Assembly: GCA_016302225.1 (NCBI GenBank)
Contig: JAEDOB010000016.1
Coordinates: 1-16,962 of the forward strand
DNA length: 16,962 nucleotides
Source of the DNA: Oscillospiraceae bacterium
GTDB taxonomy: Bacteria; Bacillota; Clostridia; Oscillospirales; Ruminococcaceae
Direction: 5' to 3'
Positions 6,895-13,692 of the stretch are shown here, one piece after another. The notes under the pieces are model-generated. The model worked only from the letters and a program-made list of their open reading frames with translations, was not told the DNA's origin and made no database searches. The position numbers were made by a program, and so were the translations under genes. Every line of letters starts with the position of its first letter. The first letter of the stretch is position 1.

Positions 6895-8859
6895 TCAAAT
6901 CAAAGTAAATTTTGCCACAAGCTTTTTCAGCGACCCCGCTTCATTTTCCAGCCGTTCGCTTATTTCAGCCGCCTTGTCAGCAGAAGCAGACGTGCTTTCA
7001 ACGACCGAAGAGATCATTTTCATTTTATCCGAAACACCTGTAATGCAGGCTGCCTGTTCCTCGGAGGATGCGGAAATATCTGCAATGTTCCTTTCCACCT
7101 CGGCGGTATTTTTTTCGACCGTACCAAAGGAGGCATTTACCGTTTCGGCAAGCTTCATTCCGTTGCTAATTGCGCCTACCGTGCGTTCGATAAGCACAGT
7201 AGTGCGTGAAGCGGCTTCTCCGCATTTCGTTGCCAGCTCGCCGACCTCATCTGCCACAACGGAAAAGCCCTTTCCCGCATCGCCCGCAGATGCCGCCTCA
7301 ATGGCAGCGTTCAGCGCAAGCAAATGTGTCTGAAAAGCAATGTCGCTGATGGTATCGTTTATGGAACGTATCTCCTTTGAGGAGCTGAACATTTCCCGCA
7401 TTGCCGAAAGCAGCTCGTTCATCTGCTCGCCGCTGACCCTTACGCCGTCCTTGGTTTCGGAGGCTAAGGTCAGTACAGAAGCAGTATTTTCGGCATTTAT
7501 ACTGATGCTTTCCTTCATATTTTCAAAGCTGTCGCTAATATCCTTTATCAGCCTTGTCTGATGAGTTACACCATCGGCAAGACGGCAGGACGTATCCACC
7601 ACCTGCCCCGATATTGCGGACATATCCGCCGACGCCTTATCAATATCTCCCAGCACAGAACGGAGAGAATTCATAATGTTGTCAAGAGAAGCCTTTATGG
7701 GCTCAAAATCACCTCTGAATTTACCTTCGGTCTTGTGGGTAAAATCACCCTCAGCCATTTTCTCCAGGCTGTCGGAGATATGCTTTATCATGCTGTTGAG
7801 ATGCCGAATATTACGTCTTGTGGATTCCACAAGCACTCCCGTTTCATCATTTGCGGCAACAGCGTCCATATCCGACCTCAGATCGCCGTCGGCTAAAAGC
7901 TCTATTCTCTTTGTACAGCTGCAAACGGGACCAACAATACGTGCAGACGCTTTAAGTATCAGAATAATGCTCGTTATTATCACAATAACGGCGCATACCG
8001 TCAGCACTGCAAGACAGATCAGGTTTCTTTTCAGAAATTCAAAATAGCTGACAGTGACCGCAAGCACCCAGCTGCTGCCCTTTTCAACGGGGACATAACA
8101 AGCAATGCGTTTTGTTTTTCCATCGTTGTATATCAGCGAACCTGTCCGATTTGCCAGCATTTCGGATATAACGGCAGCCTGTTCCGAAAATGAAGCGTCC
8201 TCCTCGGATTTTGATATGTAGTTCACTAGATTTTCGGCGTATGAATAATCATTGTGGGCAATGTATGTTCCCGTACTGTCTATCATAAAATTCTTTCCGT
8301 CCTCGCCTACAATAACGCTGCCGATTATGTCTGTAAATAATTTTGCATCTGCGGCACCGTAAACTATTCCGCAGAAATCGCCGTTTCGTACAATGGGAGC
8401 GCAGAATAATACCGATAATGCCCCGTTGCCGTCCTTCGAAGCGTACGGGTCTGAGGTCACGGGAGCCATGCTTTCACGGCAATCGATAAAATACTGCCTT
8501 TGGGAAAAATCACTTCCGTTCTGGTTCAGACCGTTTTCATCGGTGTAGCCGATACGCAGAAAACCGTTTCGCACCTTGACAGCTTCAAGAAAGCTCATTA
8601 TCTTTTCATTGTCGGCATTTTCATTTTGAAAAAGCTCGTTAGCAGCCGCTTCATTGACTGCCGTTTCGTATGTAACAAGCTGATTTGTAATTGCATGTGC
8701 CGATATTTTGGCGGTTTCGTTCATGCTGTCTTTCAGTGCGGAAGTAATATTCATCATTCCGCCGATAAGCGCATATCCAAGCAGAATAAATGCTATCAGC
8801 AGCATGGGAATAATAGCCAGCATAACAATTTTTGTCCGTATTGAATGTGTTTTTTTCAT
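6895..8859 (-). CDS. Methyl-accepting chemotaxis protein with Cache sensor domain
   Basis: I start this 654-residue protein at 8859 because AAGGAG (8869-8874) lies 9 bases upstream; a longer open frame to 8928 would run through a leader hairpin. Residues about 10-33 form the first membrane helix, about 36-277 the extracellular Cache-type ligand domain (GFLRIGYTDENGLNQNGSDF, YFIDCRES and APIVRNGDFCGIVYGAAD are typical), and about 279-302 the second helix. A HAMP domain follows, with a second HAMP-like stretch at about 370-420 (MAEGDFTHKTEGKFRGDF), then the signalling coiled coil. Its hairpin tip reads DIAFQTHLLALNAAIEAASAGDAGKGF. Two normally conserved residues differ: Asn is His512 and the Arg after EAA is Ser524. 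A further Arg in the EVR motif is Gly. The protein should sit at the membrane and act on CheA/CheW, though these changes may weaken or redirect coupling. The ligand is unknown. Confidence 0.93.
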   Translation of the reverse strand: MKKTHSIRTKIVMLAIIPMLLIAFILLGYALIGGMMNITSALKDSMNETAKISAHAITNQLVTYETAVNEAAANELFQNENADNEKIMSFLEAVKVRNGFLRIGYTDENGLNQNGSDFSQRQYFIDCRESMAPVTSDPYASKDGNGALSVLFCAPIVRNGDFCGIVYGAADAKLFTDIIGSVIVGEDGKNFMIDSTGTYIAHNDYSYAENLVNYISKSEEDASFSEQAAVISEMLANRTGSLIYNDGKTKRIACYVPVEKGSSWVLAVTVSYFEFLKRNLICLAVLTVCAVIVIITSIILILKASARIVGPVCSCTKRIELLADGDLRSDMDAVAANDETGVLVESTRRNIRHLNSMIKHISDSLEKMAEGDFTHKTEGKFRGDFEPIKASLDNIMNSLRSVLGDIDKASADMSAISGQVVDTSCRLADGVTHQTRLIKDISDSFENMKESISINAENTASVLTLASETKDGVRVSGEQMNELLSAMREMFSSSKEIRSINDTISDIAFQTHLLALNAAIEAASAGDAGKGFSVVADEVGELATKCGEAASRTTVLIERTVGAISNGMKLAETVNASFGTVEKNTAEVERNIADISASSEEQAACITGVSDKMKMISSVVESTSASADKAAEISERLENEAGSLKKLVAKFTLI

Positions 8860-8893
8860 TTTCAACCGCTCCTTCCTCATAACACCAAATTGT

Positions 8894-8974
8894 AAAAAAC
8901 GCTCCGCAAATAAAGATACCGTTATCATTTCAGACCTTATGCCAAAATGAGATCATATCTTTATTACGGAGCGT
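8894..8974 (-). promoter_or_regulatory. Leader hairpin with U6 tract upstream of chemoreceptor (attenuator candidate)
   Basis: On the minus strand ACGCTCCGTAATAAAGATA (8974-8956) pairs with TATCTTTATTTGCGGAGCGT (8918-8899), interrupted only by one bulge or mismatch. The 37-base interior has its own TCATTT/AAATGA stem. Six T (8899-8894) directly follow the 3' arm, overlapping its last base. The element lies between the chemoreceptor promoter (TATAAT at about 9000) and its ribosome site (8869-8874), so it should terminate transcription before the gene unless it is prevented from forming. I could not match the loop to the c-di-GMP, purine, THF or fluoride riboswitch consensus sequences that I remember. 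Confidence 0.7.
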
Positions 8975-8997
8975 CACTGCACCCAATTTTATACTAG

Positions 8998-9028
8998 TAT
9001 TATACCACACTGTACCGTCGATTTCTAC
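8998..9028 (-). promoter_or_regulatory. Promoter of the chemoreceptor gene
   Basis: On the minus strand a perfect TATAAT (about 8998-9003) stands 17 bases downstream of TAGAAA, which matches four of six -35 bases. The -10 overlaps the palindrome ATACTAGTAT. Transcription from here would include the whole leader hairpin before the start codon at 8859. Confidence 0.6.
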
Positions 9029-9275
9029 ATTTATTTTTTCTCATTTTGTAAATTTAAATCGAATTACGGCAGGTGATGCGGCGTAAATATACAGAAAGGC
9101 GTACATCTTACTATGCTGAACACAAAGTCGTAAGCGACCTTGCAGGCAGATTTGCCCTTGTTCAGATTGTCAATGTGTGTGACTTTGTTTCCGTCGGAGG
9201 AACGGTTGAGAATGTTCGGATAAAGTCTTTCAATAAAACGTTCGCCACTTGTTAATAGAAATGTTTCATCGGGAA
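9029..9275. other. Spacer with an unrecognised, possibly decayed minus-strand reading frame
   Basis: No gene with a credible start lies here. On the minus strand a frame without a start codon is open for 70 codons (stop at 9064-9066) and reads IPDETFLLTSGERFIERLYP, then a polar stretch ending in HHLP. Its first half looks protein-like, its end does not. I do not recognise it; it may be a gene remnant. A 60-residue plus-strand frame at 9073-9255 has no convincing ribosome site and no family features. Confidence 0.35.
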
Positions 9276-9304
9276 TTTACTTTTTCGCAAAGGTGTGATA
9301 TTAT
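9276..9304 (+). promoter_or_regulatory. Probable promoter of the SGNH hydrolase gene
   Basis: TTTACT (9276-9281) and TATTAT (9299-9304) are separated by exactly 17 bases; they match consensus at four and five of six positions. An imperfect dyad (9313-9333; GAAT-x-CCGT and ACGG-x-ATTC arms) covers the expected transcription start and could be an operator or a 5' stem. Confidence 0.5.
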
Positions 9305-9371
9305 CTTATAGGGAATGTCCGTTGACGGTATTCTCATAATCAATAAAGATCCAATACGGAGGTAAACAAAA

Positions 9372-9998
9372 ATGACCGATAAAGAAATTAAAGTCGAACG
9401 TTACAGAGAGGAAAACAAGACTGCACAAAAGGGTCAGGTAGTTTTCACAGGCTCGTCCCTTATGGAGATGTTCCCCATAAACAAGCTTTTAAAGGAGCAC
9501 GGCGATGACACCATAATTTATAACAGGGGAGTAGGCGGATTTATATCCGATGAGCTGCTTGCGGTTATCGACGTTTGCGCCATTGACCTGATGCCGTCAA
9601 AGGTGTTTATCAATATCGGCACCAATGACCTGAGCTGGTCGAGTATCCCCATAAGTCAGCTTATGGACAATTATGATAAGATAATTTCTGCCATAGAAAA
9701 GGCTGTTCCCGATGTGAAAATTTATCTTATGGCGTATTATCCCGTGAATTACGAGGCTGCTGCCGAGGAGATGAAGGAGTGCCTGAAAATACGCACCAAC
9801 GAGAAGATAAACACTGCCAATGCCGAGGTAAAAAAGCTTGCCGAAAAGCATGGTCAGCGTTACATTGACATTAACCGCAATCTCAAGGACAACCTGGGCA
9901 GGCTCAAAGCGGAATACACCATTGAGGGTATGCACATAAACGAGGACGGCTACCGTGCTGTATATGACGATATTATGGCGTTTGTGAAGGAGAACTGA
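9372..9998 (+). CDS. SGNH/GDSL-family hydrolase (esterase or lipase-like), cytoplasmic
   Basis: The 208-residue protein has the four SGNH blocks. Block I is VFTGSSLMEMF with the nucleophile Ser29 (GSSL in place of GDSL). Block II is NRGVGG with Gly53. Block III is INIGTND with Asn85. Block V is IEGMHINEDGY with His188. The usual Asp three residues before the His (DxxH) is Glu185 here, a conservative change that may still support catalysis. No signal peptide or membrane helix is present, so it should act in the cytoplasm, removing acyl or acetyl groups from a small substrate; the exact substrate is unknown. GGAGG at 9359-9363 sets the start. Its last 26 bases overlap the end of the convergent araC-type gene. 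Its neighbours, a sugar-type regulator and a GH59 lipoprotein, suggest glycoconjugate breakdown, which is inference. Confidence 0.88.
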   Translation: MTDKEIKVERYREENKTAQKGQVVFTGSSLMEMFPINKLLKEHGDDTIIYNRGVGGFISDELLAVIDVCAIDLMPSKVFINIGTNDLSWSSIPISQLMDNYDKIISAIEKAVPDVKIYLMAYYPVNYEAAAEEMKECLKIRTNEKINTANAEVKKLAEKHGQRYIDINRNLKDNLGRLKAEYTIEGMHINEDGYRAVYDDIMAFVKEN

Positions 9999-10776
9999 AA
10001 CGTATCTCCGTCGGGGAACGACCGCAGTATTCCCGTATTTTTCGGCTCATATCGTTTGCGCAGCAGAAGCCCGCAGCGTCGGCAATATCGGCGAATTTCA
10101 TGGACGTATAGCGGATAAGCTCACAGGCTCTTGTGCAGCGGATATGGGTAAGATATTCGCGGGGGGACATTCCCGTTTCCGCCTTGAATGCGTGGGCGAG
10201 ATACCCCTCGCTGATGAAATTTTCGGCGGCAATATCCGAAATTTTTATGCTGTCGGCATAGTGTTGCTCAATATGCTCACGAACCTTTTCGGTAAGCACT
10301 TTTCCCGCACGTTCGGCAGACTTTTCGTCACGGGGACGGACAATATCGTAAAACTCCGACACTATTTCCAGCGCCGCACCAAGCTCCGTATAAATATTTC
10401 CCCCCGAAGCAAAAATTTCAGCCATTTTTTCAAAGCCCGACCTTAGCTCGGGCTTATTTTTTATAACGATAATACCGCCCTTGCTGATGTCCGTCAGCAT
10501 AGAAAACAGGTCGGGACGGGTAAGCTGTTTTTTCAGTTCCCACGGGTTTATTACGGTGATGAACCGCTTATACTGCGGCTCGGCTTCTACGGTGACCTCG
10601 TGGTGCTGACGGCTTTTTATAAGTGCGGAGTCACCTTCCGAAAGAGTGAACGTTTCATCTCCCGCAGTCAGATGAAGCCGTCCGCCGACGATGTGCATTA
10701 TCTCGCAGGAAGTGTGTGCGTGGCTCACCTTATGCAGAGGAGCTTCATAATATTTTGCGTGTTCGATAATTGGCAT
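9973..10776 (-). CDS. AraC-family transcriptional regulator with cupin sensor domain
   Basis: I place the start at 10776 (MPIIEHAKYYEAPLHKVSHAH), giving 267 residues. A longer frame reaches 10962, but that extension overlaps the promoter and does not resemble a protein domain. The N-terminal half is a cupin-like ligand domain: HKVSHAHTSCEIMHIVGG, then LSEGDSALIKSRQHHEV. The C-terminal 100 residues carry the two helix-turn-helix motifs: IKISDIAAENFISEGYLAHAFKAETGMSPREYL, and MKFADIADAAGFCCANDMSRKIREYCGRSPTEIR, which matches the AraC signature. Proteins of this layout usually activate genes for sugar or glycoside use. The GH59 lipoprotein gene is divergent, 148 bases away, and is the obvious target. 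Upstream GGGTGA is a weak ribosome site. The 3' end overlaps the SGNH gene by 26 bases. Confidence 0.9.
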   Translation of the reverse strand: MPIIEHAKYYEAPLHKVSHAHTSCEIMHIVGGRLHLTAGDETFTLSEGDSALIKSRQHHEVTVEAEPQYKRFITVINPWELKKQLTRPDLFSMLTDISKGGIIVIKNKPELRSGFEKMAEIFASGGNIYTELGAALEIVSEFYDIVRPRDEKSAERAGKVLTEKVREHIEQHYADSIKISDIAAENFISEGYLAHAFKAETGMSPREYLTHIRCTRACELIRYTSMKFADIADAAGFCCANDMSRKIREYCGRSPTEIRFSSPSQTP

Positions 10777-10792
10777 AGTATCACCCTTTTTT

Positions 10793-10821
10793 ATTATAGC
10801 GCAAATTGTCTTGAATTGCAA
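10793..10821 (-). promoter_or_regulatory. Promoter of the araC-type gene, leaving a very short leader
   Basis: On the minus strand TTGCAA (10816-10821) and a perfect TATAAT (10793-10798) are 17 bases apart. Initiation about seven bases downstream would fall near 10786, only about 10 bases before the start codon at 10776 and inside the weak GGGTGA ribosome site. Either the mRNA is nearly leaderless or another start upstream is used. Confidence 0.6.
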
Positions 10822-10829
10822 TAGAAATA

Positions 10830-10867
10830 CAGCAGATTTTATATAATAATCAGCAGAAAATATAATG
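10830..10867 (+). promoter_or_regulatory. Two 21-bp-phased direct repeats, probable AraC-type binding sites
   Basis: CAGCAGA occurs at 10830-10836 and again at 10851-10857, exactly 21 bases apart. Over 17 positions the two half-sites agree at 11. A 21-bp spacing puts both sites on one face of the DNA, as in the AraC family's tandem half-sites. If TATAAG at 10893-10898 is the -10 of the GH59 gene, its -35 window is 10870-10875 and the second half-site ends right beside it, the usual place for an activator. Binding by the neighbouring regulator is inferred. Confidence 0.6.
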
Positions 10868-10869
10868 CT

Positions 10870-10898
10870 ATTTCTCTTTGGATAGGCTAAAATATAAG
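10870..10898 (+). promoter_or_regulatory. Candidate activator-dependent promoter of the GH59 gene
   Basis: TATAAG (10893-10898) matches five of six -10 bases and lies 26 bases before the start codon. The -35 window (ATTTCT, 10870-10875) is poor, as expected for a promoter that needs an activator. A perfect TATAAT at 10861-10866 is an alternative -10, but it would place a CAGCAGA repeat between -35 and -10. Confidence 0.4.
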
Positions 10899-10924
10899 TA
10901 AAGACCTTGAAGGGAGAATTGCTT

Positions 10925-13519
10925 ATGAATATCAGAAAATTTATATCCGCTGTAACCTGCATGGCTATGCTGTCCTGCGCTTTTACGGGCTGTAATCAAG
11001 ATAAAACCGATACAGAAAGCGAGGAAACTACTGTGCAGACCGAAGAAACTGCCGTTGAAACGGAAGCCCCCGTTGAAATACCCGTTGCAAATGTGAATTC
11101 CTCATACAAGGCTGTCACCGTTGACGGAAACACTGTGAACAGCGACGAAGGCACGGTTTGGAGAGGTCTTGGCGTTGTTACGGGAAACAACTCCTCCCGT
11201 CTGCTGATGGACTACAAAACGCAGAATCCCGACGCATATTGGGAGATAATGAATCTGTTGTTCAAGCCCGATTACGGTGCGGGACTTTCTCACGTAAAAA
11301 TAGAATTCGGCACGGACGTTAATTCATCTTCGGGAACAGAACCTTCCATAATGCGTTCCGCTGACGAAAAGGCGGACGTTACAAGGGGCGCAGGCTTTAT
11401 GTTTGCCGCAGATGCGCTGTCCATTAACCCCGATATTACCGTAGATCTGCTCCGCTGGGGCGAGCCGAAATGGGTGACGGACGCCTTCTCCGAGTCGCAG
11501 GAAAAGGGCTTTGAAGCACGGTATAAATGGTACAAGGCGGCTATTGACGGTGCGTTCGATACCTACGGAATGAAGTTCACCCACATCAGTGCCGACGGAA
11601 ACGAGCCCGACAAAATCGACACGGAATGGATAATTTATTTTGCAAACAGGCTGGAAAATGAAACGGACGAGCGTTACGATTACGGCACAATAAAGATAGT
11701 TGCTTCGGACGAGGTCGGTTCGTGGAATATCGCCGAGGAAATGGCGAAAAATGAGGAGCTGAGAAACGCTGTTGACGTTCTGGGTGAGCATTACAACACC
11801 TGGGCAAGCGAAAACGCAAAGCTGCTCAACAAGACCTACGGCAAGGAGCTGTGGTACTCCGAGGGCATTGCTCCCGCTATAATTTCCCGTCTGGGCGTTA
11901 CAAGCAACGGCAGCGGTGTAAACGGCACAAACGGCGCACTTGACGTTTGCAATCGTATCATCAACGGCTATTACAACGGCAGAATGACTATGTACGAGTA
12001 TCAGCCTGCGGTTGCGGCGTATTATTCGGGCGCAAAATTTTTCCCGAAATCCCTGATAAATGCGCAGGACCCGTGGAGCGGTTACTATGAAGCGGACAGC
12101 GGCATTTGGACTTCGGCACATTTTACCCATTTCATCGAAAACGGCTGGAGATTTATTGACAGCGCCTGCTACGGCGACGGCAAGGAAAATCACGCCATTT
12201 ACGATACCACCAATAACTATATGACCGTTACCGACACGGAAACGGGAGATTATTCCATCATTATCTGCAACGACAGCGAGGAGCAGCGAAACTACACCTT
12301 TACCCTCGAAAATATGAAGCTTGCGGACGCTCCCTTCACCATCTGGGAAACAAGAGGTCCCGATGACGGTCAGGCGTTTGACGAAAATTATTTCAGGAAT
12401 ATCGGAACATATCGTCCTGCCGAAACAGACGGAAAATATGCCTATTCAATTGAGGTAAAGCCTTATTCTATTGTCACGGTTACGACCCTTGACAGAACCG
12501 CAGATACTTCCGTTTATAACTGCAAATATGAGGACATTCCCCTTGACATCAGCTATTCGGACGATTTTGAATATTCCGATGAATTCCTGTCCGCAAGAGG
12601 AAATGCGCCCCTTTACACCACCGACCAGGGCGGTGCATTTGAGGTGGCAGAGGTTGACGGAAACAAGGTTCTCATGCAGATGATAAACGCCGAAAACAAG
12701 CCCACCGACTGGCGTTTAAGGGGCACTCCCAATCCCATCACTTCTCTGGGTGATGACCGCTGGGCGAACTATTCGGCGGAAATTAGCTTTAAATTTGACA
12801 GCGATAAATCGGACAATTATGTTTCCTTCGGCGTGCGTTATCTGACTTCCGAGCTGGACGCATGGTCTGCGGAAAACGGGTACAGTCTGAGAATTTACCC
12901 GAGCGGGTATTATGAGCTGAAAAAGAACACCGAAGGTATGCTGGGCGGCGAGATCGACGGCTTTGACGCTGCGGCTTGGCATACGGTAAAGCTCACAGCG
13001 ACGGGAAATCACATTTCGGCAGAGCTTGATGGAACGGAAATTGCCGCATATGATGATGAATCGGGATATGCACATTCGGGACGTGTTTCCATCGGCAGCG
13101 GGCTTTACAATAACATTTTCGACAACCTGAAAATATCTCCCGCTGACGGATATAAGTCTGTCATTACAAGAGTTGACGACCACGAGCCGTCCGTTACCTA
13201 TAACGGAAACTGGGACAGAAAGGTTCCCGACGATTATATCCACTTCAACCGCACACGTTCAAAGGCGGATATAACCGAGGAGGACGCGGAAGAAAAGAGC
13301 ATGGAATTCAGCTTTGAGGGAAATCACTTTGCACTTATCGGCAAGACCTCCGAATGCGGTTTTGACGTTTACATTGACGGAGATCTTCTTGAATCCGCCG
13401 AAACAAAAGGCGTAAAGGCACGCCAATGCTTCTATTCCGCAGATGTTCCCGAGGGCAGTCATAATGTAAAGATAGTCGTAACAAGCGGAAGATTTGCCGT
13501 TGATGTTATCGAATACTGA
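10925..13519 (+). CDS. GH59 galactocerebrosidase-like glycoside hydrolase, lipoprotein
   Basis: I start at 10925 (AGGGAG at 10911-10916) rather than at 10907, giving 864 residues. Residues 1-23 are a lipoprotein signal ending AFTGC, with Cys23 as the lipid site. The catalytic domain (about 45-340) aligns by eye with mammalian galactocerebrosidase: WRGLGVVTGNNSSRLLMDY, LLFKPDYGAGLSHVKIEFGTD, TEPSIM, KIVASDEVGSWNIAEEM, DVLGEHY, NAQDPWSGYY. The clan GH-A catalytic pair is present: Glu227 in DGNEPDK (acid/base) and Glu313 in LWYSEGIA (nucleophile). A beta-sandwich follows (to about 530), then a lectin-like domain (about 546-740, SDDFEYSDEFLS to NIFDNLKI), as in GH59. Residues 743-864 form an extra module not in the mammalian enzyme, perhaps carbohydrate binding (VTYNGNWDRK, FSFEGNHFALIGK, VYIDGDLLE). 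It should release beta-galactose from a surface-accessible glycoside; the natural substrate is unknown. A strong terminator follows. Confidence 0.88.
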   Translation: MNIRKFISAVTCMAMLSCAFTGCNQDKTDTESEETTVQTEETAVETEAPVEIPVANVNSSYKAVTVDGNTVNSDEGTVWRGLGVVTGNNSSRLLMDYKTQNPDAYWEIMNLLFKPDYGAGLSHVKIEFGTDVNSSSGTEPSIMRSADEKADVTRGAGFMFAADALSINPDITVDLLRWGEPKWVTDAFSESQEKGFEARYKWYKAAIDGAFDTYGMKFTHISADGNEPDKIDTEWIIYFANRLENETDERYDYGTIKIVASDEVGSWNIAEEMAKNEELRNAVDVLGEHYNTWASENAKLLNKTYGKELWYSEGIAPAIISRLGVTSNGSGVNGTNGALDVCNRIINGYYNGRMTMYEYQPAVAAYYSGAKFFPKSLINAQDPWSGYYEADSGIWTSAHFTHFIENGWRFIDSACYGDGKENHAIYDTTNNYMTVTDTETGDYSIIICNDSEEQRNYTFTLENMKLADAPFTIWETRGPDDGQAFDENYFRNIGTYRPAETDGKYAYSIEVKPYSIVTVTTLDRTADTSVYNCKYEDIPLDISYSDDFEYSDEFLSARGNAPLYTTDQGGAFEVAEVDGNKVLMQMINAENKPTDWRLRGTPNPITSLGDDRWANYSAEISFKFDSDKSDNYVSFGVRYLTSELDAWSAENGYSLRIYPSGYYELKKNTEGMLGGEIDGFDAAAWHTVKLTATGNHISAELDGTEIAAYDDESGYAHSGRVSIGSGLYNNIFDNLKISPADGYKSVITRVDDHEPSVTYNGNWDRKVPDDYIHFNRTRSKADITEEDAEEKSMEFSFEGNHFALIGKTSECGFDVYIDGDLLESAETKGVKARQCFYSADVPEGSHNVKIVVTSGRFAVDVIEY

Positions 13520-13555
13520 AATGAACGATACAGCGTCAATTGAAATATAAAATTC

Positions 13556-13602
13556 AAAAATCAAGCAAAATCTTGGAGAAATGGATTTTGCTTGATTTTT
13601 TT
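13556..13602 (+). terminator. Rho-independent terminator after the GH59 gene
   Basis: AAAAATCAAGCAAAATC (13556-13572) and GATTTTGCTTGATTTTT (13584-13600) pair perfectly over 17 bp around an 11-base loop, and seven T close the structure. The stem is AT-rich at its base. It lies 36 bases after the GH59 stop codon. Confidence 0.9.
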
Positions 13603-13619
13603 ATTTGACAGTAAAGAAG

Positions 13620-13665
13620 AAAAACAAGTTTTAAAAGAAAGCATTTATTATCTTGTTTTTTTTTT
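13620..13665 (+). terminator. Second hairpin with ten T, possible tandem terminator
   Basis: AAAAACAAG (13620-13628) pairs with CTTGTTTTT (13652-13660) over a 23-base loop, and the T run continues to 13665. The stem is mostly A-T and the loop large, so it is weaker than the first terminator. Its T run reaches into the -35 region of the next promoter. Confidence 0.5.
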
Positions 13666-13692
13666 AGAAAAATGTGATACAATGTTTATAAT
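13665..13692 (+). promoter_or_regulatory. Probable promoter in front of the inverted-repeat element
   Basis: A perfect TATAAT (13687-13692) has TAGAAA (13665-13670) 16 bases upstream, four of six -35 matches. It follows directly after the second terminator and would transcribe the structured element, the receiver-domain remnant and the hybrid kinase gene. The -10 is itself part of the outer inverted repeat. Confidence 0.5.

Noticed and set aside
8860..8928. Upstream start of the chemoreceptor at 8928
   Set aside because: It has no ribosome site and its first codons fall in the leader hairpin, while 8859 has AAGGAG at ideal spacing and begins a typical MKKxxSIRTKI receptor N terminus.
8894..8974. 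c-di-GMP (GEMM) riboswitch in the chemoreceptor leader
   Set aside because: The conserved aptamer sequences and tetraloop-receptor parts are absent; the element is a single long hairpin with one inner stem.
9073..9255. 60-residue plus-strand open frame
   Set aside because: Only a weak AGGTG directly abuts the start, no promoter stands at a proper distance and the sequence resembles no family I know.
10777..10962. 62-residue N-terminal extension of the AraC-type protein
   Set aside because: It spans the promoter and the phased repeats, is rich in Phe/Ile/Tyr without a domain, and the cupin domain starts normally at MPIIEHAKYY.
11324..12193. 289-codon minus-strand open frame inside the GH59 gene
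   Set aside because: It lies opposite a gene with clear family similarity, has no ribosome site and shows no recognisable domain.
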